Shown: positions 42,501 through 50,406 of the stretch, piece by piece | How positions within the stretch are numbered: the first letter of the stretch is position 1 | Layout of the letters: every line of letters begins with the position of its first letter | Assembly: GCA_900769345.1 (NCBI GenBank) | Contig: CAAGGJ010000164.1 | Span: 1 to 64,000, forward strand | DNA: 64,000 bases | Direction of reading: 5' to 3' | Source: Bacteroidales bacterium | GTDB lineage: Bacteria > Bacteroidota > Bacteroidia > Bacteroidales > Muribaculaceae | Made by a program: the position numbers and the translations under genes | The notes under the pieces: model-generated | Seen by the model: only the letters and a program-made list of their open reading frames with translations | Database searches by the model: none | Told to the model about the DNA's origin: nothing

Positions 42501-42986
42501 TTTGTAGTAGCGAGCATCGGCTTCCTTATTGCCGAGCACCACTTCGCCCAGTAGATTCACGTTCTGACCGATTTTTTGTTCAAAACGAGTGGCGAGGTGC
42601 TTTGTGAGCTTAGGGCGAGCAGCGTCAAGAATCACGCGCGACGAGTCGCTGCGCAGACGCTTCTTGATGATGGGCACTGCTATAAAGTCGAAGTAATGTC
42701 CTATGGTCTGATAAAGTTTGAACAGAAAACGGTCGCGTGTGTTAAGGAACTCCGGAATACCGAATTCGTCAATCAAGTCCTTGATGCGGCGAGCAAGAAT
42801 CTTACTGTCGCGAATTTGCGAACTCTCATCGAGCATCTTCACGAGGAATTGTTTGTCGCGAGGGCGCTTTACCATAGTGGCATATTTGCGCTGCTCGGTT
42901 CGTTCAGCATTGGTAATCTGATTCTGGCTTTCGGTGTAGAGTGTCATCATCCACTCTTTCACCTCTTTTACAGTTGGGTTTGCCAT
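39549..42986 (-). CDS. putA: Bifunctional proline dehydrogenase / L-glutamate gamma-semialdehyde dehydrogenase
   Basis: The 1145-residue enzyme oxidises proline to glutamate in two steps. The PRODH barrel (about 80-450) includes MRIVKGCNLDMETI and LHIGMASHNLFTISYA. The aldehyde dehydrogenase domain (about 530-1030) includes ILVISPWNFPCAIP, ILTGGTDTAQAI, SAETGGKNAMI and NAGQKCSACS, with the catalytic Cys near 781. A C-terminal tail (about 1030-1145) completes the length. There is no N-terminal ribbon-helix-helix, so it is not the self-regulating trifunctional PutA of enterobacteria. I see no clear promoter box in the 92 bp upstream, so it may be read through from the small gene at 43079. Confidence 0.95.
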   Translation of the reverse strand: MANPTVKEVKEWMMTLYTESQNQITNAERTEQRKYATMVKRPRDKQFLVKMLDESSQIRDSKILARRIKDLIDEFGIPEFLNTRDRFLFKLYQTIGHYFDFIAVPIIKKRLRSDSSRVILDAARPKLTKHLATRFEQKIGQNVNLLGEVVLGNKEADARYYKYLDALEQPDINYISVKISGIYAQTHSLNYEESFPELVRRMSALYQKAIDFPYVDADGVKRSKFINLDMEEYKDFHLTIRVFKETLSKPEFLNYEAGIVVQSYLPDAWNFQTELLEFAKERVARGGAPIKMRIVKGCNLDMETITASLRGWANPVLPNKTIVDANYLKLIERGLIPENAKALHIGMASHNLFTISYAYLLTQKLGTPKDCFCFEMLEGMADHVWRAQSKLGNHVILYAPVVKQEDFLYGISYLVRRMDEQTAPDNFLTHSFDLKPDTDTWRQLERQFEEAYKLKDNVTEAPARTQDRNKPYTPVPPMDEMVNEPDTDFDLVPNQKWQADIFKKWKKSAADKPEIIPLQIGAKTVETVDRQKYFDRSQGDAVQVAEMCRAGEKEIAEIIKIADEDPAGWRKTTLEQRHEIMYKAANLLAEMRGDLIGSMCAITGKTVVEGDVEVSEGVDYCRFYTTSMKKFAALSDVEITAKGTILVISPWNFPCAIPCGGVVAALAGGNTCILKPASVAAPVAWLFAKAFWDAGVPKEALQVVITDRPALKALTTAPAIKHIILTGGTDTAQAITRTAPLTPLSAETGGKNAMILTASGDQDHAIMNACHSAFGNAGQKCSACSLFLVHRSIYNDPKFMAKLKDCAESIKVGPVWNAGNVVGPMITNRNDKLEKAFTLEPGEKWLVEPKFVDEKKYILAPTIKIGAKPENFSFRTELFAPLLTVAPFDTLEEAVAMVNSLDYGLTSGLQSLDEKEQAYWKENIVAGNLYINRGITGAIVNRQPFGGMKKSAFGGGVKAGGPNYVACFVDIKDKPGSTTDWRKSYAEAYESEFRHARDWNQCVGEQNVFRYRHLDSMVLRLLPGDSNEYAEMVAEGARLCGTPLTISYDPSDDHSALARLGLPMVAETMETFLQSMPKYDRVRIVVAKDKAPRALYERAAECDKYIASGAPLKCGRVELIHYIKEQSVTYEYHRYGSIQRIPPVE

Positions 42987-43078
42987 AGTGATATAGTTTT
43001 TATGAGTTGTTGTTTATGATAATCGTTTTATAGTAAGAGAAAAAGGGAAATATTTCACATCAACCCCTGTGCATCATC

Positions 43079-43354
43079 TTAATAATCGTTCAGGCAGTCG
43101 TTCACCGCCTGATTTGCCATAAAGTTGATGCTGTCGGCCACCGTCACGCCTTTAGGTCGTGATGCCTCGAAGGCTTTGTGCTCTATGCTGTTATTTTGTC
43201 CGTTTTCTGCCTCATGCTTTGAGGTCATCCATCGTTTCACATCGTGGTGCGATGGGGCATTTTCCGGATTCATTGCCCCGGCTCCCGTGTTAGCCACTTC
43301 GGCATCCGATGCCGCTCTCATTTCTCGAATAATCGATCTAAAAAATCTTTTCAT
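43079..43354 (-). CDS. Small hypothetical protein
   Basis: This is a 91-residue reading frame, MKRFFRSIIREM... to ...NQAVNDCLNDY. It has no signal, membrane segment or recognised family. The N-terminus is basic and the C-terminus is helical and acidic. The composition is plausible for a real protein. It lies 92 bp upstream of putA on the same strand. It could be a small partner or leader gene, or a chance frame. Confidence 0.45.
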   Translation of the reverse strand: MKRFFRSIIREMRAASDAEVANTGAGAMNPENAPSHHDVKRWMTSKHEAENGQNNSIEHKAFEASRPKGVTVADSINFMANQAVNDCLNDY

Positions 43355-43727
43355 ATTGCACCCTGTTTATGGTTAATATTAGCCTTGCGGCTTATTATTA
43401 CACGGCTTATTATAACTGACATCTCGCCTCACAAGAGACCTCGATGTTTACATTATTTTTAACCGGTTGTGAAACAACAATAGCGTAATAATGCGAGTGC
43501 TTAGCTACATACTTTCAATCTACTTACAACTTTTGTTCTTTCGCTACAAATATGAAACGTATTTTTTAATTTTCCAAACATTTTGCTATACTACCCCTAC
43601 ATTTTCCGACTTTTTGCCAAATGTTTCAGTACTTATTGCAAAATTTCCTATCTTCCTTATTTCCAACTCACTATCCAAACAGCGAGAAATGCATCAAAAA
43701 ATCAAGTCGTTCATACTATCTCGCGCT
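43355..43727. other. 373-bp intergenic region, nothing recognised
   Basis: The sequence is AT-rich between the small ORF and the 3' end of the MFS gene. Open plus-strand frames here have no protein-like composition. No clear terminator or promoter box is seen. Confidence 0.4.
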
Positions 43728-45098
43728 TCAATCGCGCTTCTTCAGACGCATGGCACTTACTACGGCGGCGATTAGCGCCATAGCTATGCCTACTATGAGG
43801 CATGCGGTGCTTTGGTTCTGCTCATCGAAGATGCGAAACATCAGCGCCGCCAATGTGGTGCCGAGTGCCTGTCCCACCACTCGCGCCGTGCCGAGCATAC
43901 CGCTGGCACCGCCACTGCGATGCTTGGGTGCCGCGCTGACCAATGTAACATTGTTTGGCGTCTGAAATAGACCGAATCCCACTCCGCAAAGCACCAATCT
44001 CCACACCAATTGCCACGCCGGCTCGCCGGCGCCGAAGGTGAGCAGCGACACAAATCCGAGCGCAAACAGGCACATTCCTACGGCACATATTGCGCCGGCT
44101 CGGTAGCGCGCCACCAATTTGCCCGCCAACGGGGCTGTAATCATAGTGGCTATGGGCCACGGCGTGATAGTGACACCTATCGCCACAGCATCGTAGTGCA
44201 ACACATAGTGCATATAGAACGGTAAGGCTATGTAGGCAAGACTCTGCGCTGTGTAGGAGCAAATCGAGGTGAGCACCGACAGCGAAAATATGCTGTTGCG
44301 CATCAAGTCGACCGGAAACAAGGGTGTGGCAAGACGCATCTCGCGTCGCAAATATGCCGCACATATCACTGCCGCAGCCAACAATTCGCTCACCCAAAGC
44401 ACCACATTCTTGCCTTGAGCAAAAGTATCCACTCCCAAAAACACCAAACAGAAAAACACCGCATTATACACAGCTCCCAAGCCATCGAAACTGCGTTTCA
44501 CGCCCTCGGGAAGCGGTGGATTTTGGGGCAACAGCGCCACGCCTATAACAAGCGACAGCACTGCTATGGGCACATTGATAAGAAACAACCAATGCCATGT
44601 GAGATATTGCAAAATCACGCCGGCCAGCGCCGGTCCGGCTGCCGAACTCACCGCCACCACCATGGCATTCAGTCCCATTGCCATTCCGAGTCGCTCTCGC
44701 GGAAATATGATGCGCACCAGTGCCGTGTTAACGCCCATAACGCATGCCGCACCCACTCCTTGCACCATGCGACCCGCTATGAGCGCACCAAAGCCCGACG
44801 CAGCACCGCATATCACCGAACCCACACCGAAAAGTATGGCTCCCGCCACAAACACGCGCCGATAACCCCAAATGTCGCCAAGAAGCGAAAATGTGAGCAT
44901 AAGCATGGGTATGAGCATAAGATAACTGTTCACCACCCAAGTGATGGCCGAATCACTTACGCCGAAAGTGACAGCCAATGCCGGCAATGCCACATTCACT
45001 ATGGTGGCATCGAGCACATTGAGCATAATCACGCACATCACAGCCGACGCTGCTAAATATTGTCGCATCGATGAGTGTATTTCGTTTGTTTTCTTCAT
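43728..45098 (-). CDS. MFS transporter, DHA2-type drug exporter
   Basis: The 456-residue inner-membrane protein has 12-14 hydrophobic segments. The DHA2 (EmrB/QacA) signatures are present: LDATIVNVALPALA in helix 1, the loop GDIWGYRRVF (motif A), and motif C-like AAGPALAGVILQYLTWHWLFLINVP. The family expels drugs or small organic compounds using the proton gradient. No membrane fusion (EmrA-like) or TolC-like gene is next to it. A near-canonical promoter lies upstream (45153-45184). The substrate is not predictable. Confidence 0.9.
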   Translation of the reverse strand: MKKTNEIHSSMRQYLAASAVMCVIMLNVLDATIVNVALPALAVTFGVSDSAITWVVNSYLMLIPMLMLTFSLLGDIWGYRRVFVAGAILFGVGSVICGAASGFGALIAGRMVQGVGAACVMGVNTALVRIIFPRERLGMAMGLNAMVVAVSSAAGPALAGVILQYLTWHWLFLINVPIAVLSLVIGVALLPQNPPLPEGVKRSFDGLGAVYNAVFFCLVFLGVDTFAQGKNVVLWVSELLAAAVICAAYLRREMRLATPLFPVDLMRNSIFSLSVLTSICSYTAQSLAYIALPFYMHYVLHYDAVAIGVTITPWPIATMITAPLAGKLVARYRAGAICAVGMCLFALGFVSLLTFGAGEPAWQLVWRLVLCGVGFGLFQTPNNVTLVSAAPKHRSGGASGMLGTARVVGQALGTTLAALMFRIFDEQNQSTACLIVGIAMALIAAVVSAMRLKKRD

Positions 45099-45152
45099 CT
45101 TATTAATGCAAAACCGGAAACAGAAAACCTCGTTTCCCCTCTATTACGCCTG

Positions 45153-45184
45153 CAAAGTTACAAAAAACTTGGCTTAACGATAAA
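45153..45184 (-). promoter_or_regulatory. Promoter for the MFS gene
   Basis: The minus strand has TTTA, 20 bp, then TAACTTTG (complement of 45153-45160), about 55 bp before the start codon at 45098. Confidence 0.6.
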
Positions 45185-45237
45185 GTTTTTACGACCCGAG
45201 AAATGCGGAGTCCGACATCGAAATAACCTTCTAACCT

Positions 45238-45269
45238 TTTGCTTGAGTGAAGAATAATGATTAATTTTG
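45238..45269 (+). promoter_or_regulatory. Canonical promoter for 45296
   Basis: TTTG (45238-45241), 20 bp, then TAATTTTG (45262-45269). The start codon at 45296 is 27 bp beyond. Confidence 0.75.
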
Positions 45270-45295
45270 CCTAAAATTAGCAATTGTATAGAAAT

Positions 45296-46591
45296 ATGAA
45301 AAGAATCTGTGTTATTGTCGCAATAATGGCAAGCAGTGCCATTATCTGCGCTCAACAGGCTGACCAATATGGGTTTAGCAGCATTATCGAGCCATATCGC
45401 TGGGCCGATAACACACCCAAAGGATGCCCGTTCAAGCCATCGAAGACATTCAGCGAAATAGTATTCACCGGACGATTTGCCAATTACACCAATGCCGATA
45501 CTTGGTATCCCTCTTGGGCCGATGACGACTGCCTCTATTCTCCCTGGACCGATGGTTATCTGCTTAACGACAGCCTCGACCACTATTATCCCTATCGTTA
45601 TCCCGACCCCGAACACTCTTGCTACTCACTGCACCGCACCGACCTATTGGGCAATCATCGTAACCCTTCTACTGCGCAAGCCAAGATAGTGGGCAACGAC
45701 CCTATGAATCTGCAAGTTATCGACCTAAAGCCCGAAATTGAGGGCAATCCGGCACCCTACGGCGGACGATATCCATGCGGATCGTTGGTGCACAACGGTG
45801 TGTGGTATTATGGCACATATTGCCTCACCAACCGCAGCGACTCAAACTGCAACGGTGTGGGATGGACGCAATTCGGTCCTTTCGTGGGATTCCGCATCTC
45901 TACCGACTATGGCAAAACATGGTCCGACTCGCCTTGCACCCCATCTCAACCACTCTTCGGCGAAAATCCTGCTGTGGCACCTATAAAAATCGGGGCGCCT
46001 CACTTTGTGGATTTCGGCAAAAACATGCAATATTCGCCCGACGGTTATGCCTACCTTGTGGCTCACGGAGCATCTACTATGGAGGCTTGGAATGGATGGA
46101 TTCAAGGCGACGAAATCTATCTGATTCGCGTGCGCCCTTCGGTGGAAAACATCAATAACCCCAAAGCCTATGAGTTCTACGGCGGCACCGACAAAAAAGG
46201 TCGCCCGGTGTGGACCAAGGATTTCTCCGCCATTCGTCCTTTACTCAAATGGGACGGTCGACTGGGTTGTGTAACCATCACCTACAACCCGGGCATCAAG
46301 AAATATTTGATGTGCATCACTCGCGGCTACCGCAATCTACCTTGGGAAAACGGCCGTTACGACACTATGATTCTCGAATCGGACCACATCGACCGCGATT
46401 GGCGCTTACTCAAATACCTCGACCGCTTTGGACCCGTGGCTTACTTCGTTAACATCCCGTCGAAATTCATCTCACCCGACGGCAAAACCATGTGGCTGTG
46501 CTATTCAGCCAATTGGCACAACAAGCACGCATTCGGCGCTCCTTATGGTAGCCAATATTCAATGTCGTTGCACGAATTTTATATCGAATAA
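45296..46591 (+). CDS. Secreted Asp-box (sialidase/beta-propeller-like) protein of unknown activity
   Basis: The start is the ATG at 45296 (431 residues, MKRICVIVAIMASSAIICAQ). The TTG at 45284 is in frame but would spoil the signal peptide. The mature protein is rich in Trp and Tyr. It contains a textbook Asp box, STDYGKTW (about 202-209), the repeat turn of sialidase-type beta-propellers. Other blade-like strands are GVWYYGTYCL, YAYLVAHG and MWLCYSANW. A glycoside hydrolase or glycan-binding role is likely, but no catalytic assignment to a GH family can be made. It is 25 bp upstream of a GH3 gene and clearly co-transcribed with it. Confidence 0.75.
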   Translation: MKRICVIVAIMASSAIICAQQADQYGFSSIIEPYRWADNTPKGCPFKPSKTFSEIVFTGRFANYTNADTWYPSWADDDCLYSPWTDGYLLNDSLDHYYPYRYPDPEHSCYSLHRTDLLGNHRNPSTAQAKIVGNDPMNLQVIDLKPEIEGNPAPYGGRYPCGSLVHNGVWYYGTYCLTNRSDSNCNGVGWTQFGPFVGFRISTDYGKTWSDSPCTPSQPLFGENPAVAPIKIGAPHFVDFGKNMQYSPDGYAYLVAHGASTMEAWNGWIQGDEIYLIRVRPSVENINNPKAYEFYGGTDKKGRPVWTKDFSAIRPLLKWDGRLGCVTITYNPGIKKYLMCITRGYRNLPWENGRYDTMILESDHIDRDWRLLKYLDRFGPVAYFVNIPSKFISPDGKTMWLCYSANWHNKHAFGAPYGSQYSMSLHEFYIE

Positions 46592-46616
46592 TCATCATAT
46601 ATCTAACAATAAAGCA

Positions 46617-48866
46617 ATGAATAGAACACTCTGTGTAACGATTGCCTGCTTCATGGCACTGAGCATGTATGCCAAGAAAATCGCAATTTATAAAGATGCA
46701 AAACAACCCATCGAAAAGCGCGTCGACGACCTACTGAGTCGTATGACTGTGGAAGAAAAAGTGATGCAGTTATGCTGCTGGTATATGGCAGAAGGAAGCG
46801 AAATATACCGTTCGTCGCCCGAACACTCGATGCAAGACATTGAGGACAACATAACTAAAGGCTACGGCAGCGTGAGCACCCCAGCCCGTAATCTCTACGC
46901 CGAACAATCGGCTGAAATGATAAACAAAATGCAGAAAATTGCCGTCACAAAGACGCGATTAGGAATACCCGTGCTGGTGGGCGACGAAGCACTGCACGGC
47001 ATCGATGTAAAAGGAGCCTGCTGCTTTCCACAGCCCATTGGCATAGCAAGCACATGGGATATCGACCTTATGCAGCGCGTGGCTACTGCCATTGGCAAGG
47101 AAGCCTTCTCCACTGGCGTGCGCCAAGTGATGTCACCCGTGCTCGACCTTGGACGCGAGCCTCGCCATGGCCGTTTTTACGAGACATTTGGCGAAGACCC
47201 ACTTCTGGTATCGCTTATGGGAGGCACTTTTGTGAGCGAAGTGCAACGCCATGGCGTGGTGTGCACGCCCAAGCACTTCGTAGCCAACTTTGTGGGTGAA
47301 GCCGGTCGTGAAGGCGCAAATATGGAAATATCCGAACGTGCTTTGCGCGAATCGCACTTCGTGCCCTACGAATACGCCGTGCGCCAATGCGGCGCTCTGG
47401 GCATTATGACTGCCTATAATGCCGTCGACGGCGTGCCTTGCGCCATCAATAAGTGGCTTATGCAGGACATACTTCGCGACGAATGGGGATTTCGCGGCAT
47501 TGTGGTTTCCGACTGGAGCAGCGTACCTCACTTAAAGAACTTCCATCACTGCATCGATAGCCTGCAACAAGGCGCCGTGCTGGCTTTGCGCGCCGGTATG
47601 GACGTCGACTTGCCTCACGGCGAGAGCTTTATAGCCCTTACACAAGCAGTGAAAGAAGGGCACCTATCTGAAAGCGAACTCGACGTAAACGTAGGCCGCG
47701 TGTTGTGGCTTAAATTCCACTTGGGACTATTCGACAACCCTTATATCGACACCAAAGTAGGTAAAGAATTGCGCGACTGCGCCGAACATCGCCAACTTGC
47801 TCGCCAAATGGCTCGCGAAAGCATTGTTCTGCTCAAAAACGACGGCATTCTCCCCATCAGCAACAATGTGAAACGAATAGCAGTGTTAGGTCCTAATGCT
47901 GCCGAAGTGCGCTTGGGCGGATATACAGCCAACGGTGTAGATGCAATATCGCCACTCGATGGCCTTCGCAACATCCTCGGCGACAAAGTAGAACTTGTTT
48001 ACCAAAAAGGCGCCGGCATATTCAATAGCAAACCCGAAGAAGTTGAGCAAGCCATCGAAGCTGTAAAAACTTGCGATATGGCAATACTCTTTATGGGTGG
48101 CGACGGCAATAACAGCGGTCAAGGCACCGGAGGCGAAACCGTCGACCGCACCGACCTTCGACTTATGGGAAAGCAAGAAGAACTCATCAACAAGGTGGCA
48201 GCAACAGGAAAACCCATAGTGGTGGTGCTTGTTGACGGTCGTCCGGTGGTGGTGAAGCCTTGGCTCGACAAAGTAAACGGCTTGGTTATGATGTGGTACG
48301 CCGGCGAGGAAGGCGGCAACGCCATTGCCGAAGTGCTCAGCGGCGACTTCAACCCTTCGGGCAAATTGCCTTGCACATTCCCTATGACCACCGGCCAGTG
48401 CCCGCTCTACTACAGCTGCTACCCTATGGGCAGAGCCAGCCGCAGTGCCGAACTCAATGTGCCTTACGACAACTATCGTTACAATCCCCAATTCCCGTTC
48501 GGTTTCGGACTATCGTACACCACCTACAAGTATGACAACGCTACGGTAGTGAACAACAACAGCACCTCGCCTGTAATAAAGGTTGAAGTCACCAATTCTG
48601 GCTCAAGAGCGGGCAGCGAGGTGGTTCAACTCTATTTAGCAAGCAAAACCCACCGTGTTGTACGCCGAGTGAAAGAACTAAAGGCTTTCCGTCGCATACA
48701 TCTCAAACCGGGCGAAACCAAAACAGTGGAATTCACTCTCGCCGACACCGATTTTATGTTCCTCAACAAGAAATTGCAGAAAGAAGTGGATGAAGGCACT
48801 TACGAAGTAACCATCGGCCCGGACTCTATGAATGGCATTAGCACCACTTTCAACGTAAAGAAGTAA
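46617..48866 (+). CDS. GH3 family beta-glycosidase (BglX-like)
   Basis: The start is the ATG at 46617 (749 residues). A longer in-frame reading from 46428 overlaps the upstream gene and lacks a signal. A signal peptide (MNRTLCVTIACFMALSMYA) is followed by the GH3 N-terminal barrel, with the nucleophile Asp at about 299 in GIVVSDWS and the substrate-pocket HFVANF. The GH3 C-terminal sandwich includes MGGDGNNSGQGTGGE. An Fn3-like domain (about 655-745, GSRAGSEVVQLYL) ends the protein. Periplasmic beta-glucosidase or beta-xylosidase activity is the usual role. It is co-transcribed with the Asp-box protein, so the two may act on one oligosaccharide. Confidence 0.93.
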   Translation: MNRTLCVTIACFMALSMYAKKIAIYKDAKQPIEKRVDDLLSRMTVEEKVMQLCCWYMAEGSEIYRSSPEHSMQDIEDNITKGYGSVSTPARNLYAEQSAEMINKMQKIAVTKTRLGIPVLVGDEALHGIDVKGACCFPQPIGIASTWDIDLMQRVATAIGKEAFSTGVRQVMSPVLDLGREPRHGRFYETFGEDPLLVSLMGGTFVSEVQRHGVVCTPKHFVANFVGEAGREGANMEISERALRESHFVPYEYAVRQCGALGIMTAYNAVDGVPCAINKWLMQDILRDEWGFRGIVVSDWSSVPHLKNFHHCIDSLQQGAVLALRAGMDVDLPHGESFIALTQAVKEGHLSESELDVNVGRVLWLKFHLGLFDNPYIDTKVGKELRDCAEHRQLARQMARESIVLLKNDGILPISNNVKRIAVLGPNAAEVRLGGYTANGVDAISPLDGLRNILGDKVELVYQKGAGIFNSKPEEVEQAIEAVKTCDMAILFMGGDGNNSGQGTGGETVDRTDLRLMGKQEELINKVAATGKPIVVVLVDGRPVVVKPWLDKVNGLVMMWYAGEEGGNAIAEVLSGDFNPSGKLPCTFPMTTGQCPLYYSCYPMGRASRSAELNVPYDNYRYNPQFPFGFGLSYTTYKYDNATVVNNNSTSPVIKVEVTNSGSRAGSEVVQLYLASKTHRVVRRVKELKAFRRIHLKPGETKTVEFTLADTDFMFLNKKLQKEVDEGTYEVTIGPDSMNGISTTFNVKK

Positions 48867-48905
48867 ACATTAGCATATTAGCCCAATTGGGACATAACAA
48901 ATACA

Positions 48906-48963
48906 CATTGCCTACGCAAGCATCGCATGCAAAAACCCAAAGCGATGACAAGCGCAGGCAATG
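48906..48963. terminator. Long two-part hairpin after the GH3 gene
   Basis: A 12-bp stem with one G-U pair (48906-48917 with 48952-48963) carries an inner 6-bp stem (catcgc at 48921-48926 with gcgatg at 48942-48947). It is followed by atgttttatat. It lies between convergent genes. Confidence 0.7.
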
Positions 48964-49034
48964 ATGTTTTATATATTGGGCATCTCCGCCCGGAAAATCG
49001 TAACAAATCGGCATCCACCCGGCTATGATTGCCG

Positions 49035-49958
49035 TTATTTATTCTTGTTGATAATATAAATGCCACCTGCGGCAAGGGCTCCGGCTATCACATATTTCCA
49101 ATAGAATGGTTCGCTCAAGCACAAACACGAACTGATGGCTCCAACGGGTGGAATGAGCGAATTGAATATGGCCACTTTGCCCACAGGATTACAAGTAAGG
49201 AGTTTGTTGTAGAGCGCAAATCCTATAGTGGAAATGCTTATGAGTCCGGCGAGAATAAGGAGTCCGGTGGCGCTCACCACAGGCAAAGTGCCACCCATGG
49301 CAAGTCCGGGCACTATGAGCAGTGCTCCACCCACGGCAAGCCCGTAACCGGTGCCCACAAACACATCGATGCGTCGTCCCAAGCCGCGAGTCATCAGTCC
49401 CGCCACAGCCGAACACAGCGCATTGAGCACTATCATGCCATCGCCCAGCCAAGTAAATCCGCCACTGTCGCCACCGTCGATATTCAGTGCCATTATGCCC
49501 AGAAAACCCATCACACAGCCCACTATCTTATTGATGGTAAGGCGGTCGCTCTCAAAAAACACGCACGCCAGTATCACCAGCGTAAACACGCTCATCGAGT
49601 TGAGAATCGCAGCACGCGAGCCGGCACTGTGCGAGAGTCCGAAGTAGAAAAAAGCGTAGTGCAACGTGGTGTTGAGTAGCGCAAACAGCAGTATGTACCA
49701 CCAGCTGTGGCGAGTTTTCACAGCGAAACTGCGTCGGGAAGCGCGCGCCACGGCAAGAATTATCAGTCCCGACATCAAAAAGCGAATACCGGCAAAAAGC
49801 ATCTTGCTGCCGGTCATGTCGGTGGTAATATGAAACGCTCCGAAGCCGAGTTTGATGAGCGGATAAGCCCAGCCCCACAAAATGGCGGCAGTGAGCGCAA
49901 AAGTCACCACCCAGCCCGGTCTACGGAAGATACTTATTGTAGATTTCGATTCATTCAT
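49035..49958 (-). CDS. EamA/DMT-family transporter
   Basis: The 307-residue inner-membrane protein has ten hydrophobic segments in two homologous halves, each an EamA domain (about 18-150 and 160-300). Typical segments are LWGWAYPLIKLGFGAF at the start and ISTIGFALYNKLLTCNPVGKVA followed by NSLIPPVGAISSCL near the end. Members export metabolites or amino acids, or transport nucleotide sugars. The substrate is not predictable. A -7 box (minus strand TAACTTTG, complement of 49991-49998) lies 32 bp before the start. Confidence 0.9.
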   Translation of the reverse strand: MNESKSTISIFRRPGWVVTFALTAAILWGWAYPLIKLGFGAFHITTDMTGSKMLFAGIRFLMSGLIILAVARASRRSFAVKTRHSWWYILLFALLNTTLHYAFFYFGLSHSAGSRAAILNSMSVFTLVILACVFFESDRLTINKIVGCVMGFLGIMALNIDGGDSGGFTWLGDGMIVLNALCSAVAGLMTRGLGRRIDVFVGTGYGLAVGGALLIVPGLAMGGTLPVVSATGLLILAGLISISTIGFALYNKLLTCNPVGKVAIFNSLIPPVGAISSCLCLSEPFYWKYVIAGALAAGGIYIINKNK

Positions 49959-50406
49959 TTACTGTCTGTTGTCACTAAAAAATTGCAGTGCAAAGTTACA
50001 CAATATTTTATCTATTTCACCTCATATTACATAAGTTTAGCTCCTGCGCACGAGACCTGCAGCACCTCGAAAAGCATCTTTTGCCTCTACTTATGGCACA
50101 TTCTATCGCGAAACTGCGCATTTGGCATTTCCCGCTCAATAAATGCCGTTTTGACAAAATAAACGCACTTCCCACAGCAAATAACACCTCTATTGCTCAT
50201 TTTTGCAACAATATTGTAGCACCACAAGGCTATTTTGAACACCTCCATTAGCCGTTTTTTCTTTAACATTTATTAATTAACAATATTAATAACACTTTTG
50301 TTATCATTATTTAACAATTTATAAGCGACAAAGTATTAAATTTGCCAAGTTTTATTAGCAAAACAAACTACAGTACTATTAAAAAAAACAAGTAAAAACC
50401 ATCTTT
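49959..50406. other. 448-bp divergent intergenic region before the PUL
   Basis: There is no gene. It carries the EamA promoter box (49991-49998, minus) and the SusC promoter box (50337-50344, plus). The part before susC is very AT-rich. No anti-sigma or hybrid two-component regulator gene lies here. Confidence 0.55.
50337..50344 (+). promoter_or_regulatory. -7 promoter box for the SusC/SusD locus
   Basis: TAAATTTG matches TAnnTTTG and lies 62 bp before the SusC start codon. Confidence 0.55.

Noticed and set aside
46428..46616. GH3 start at 46428 and Asp-box gene start at TTG 45284
   Set aside because: Both place non-signal residues before clear signal peptides, and the first overlaps the upstream gene by 164 bp. 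ATG codons at 46617 and 45296 fit better.
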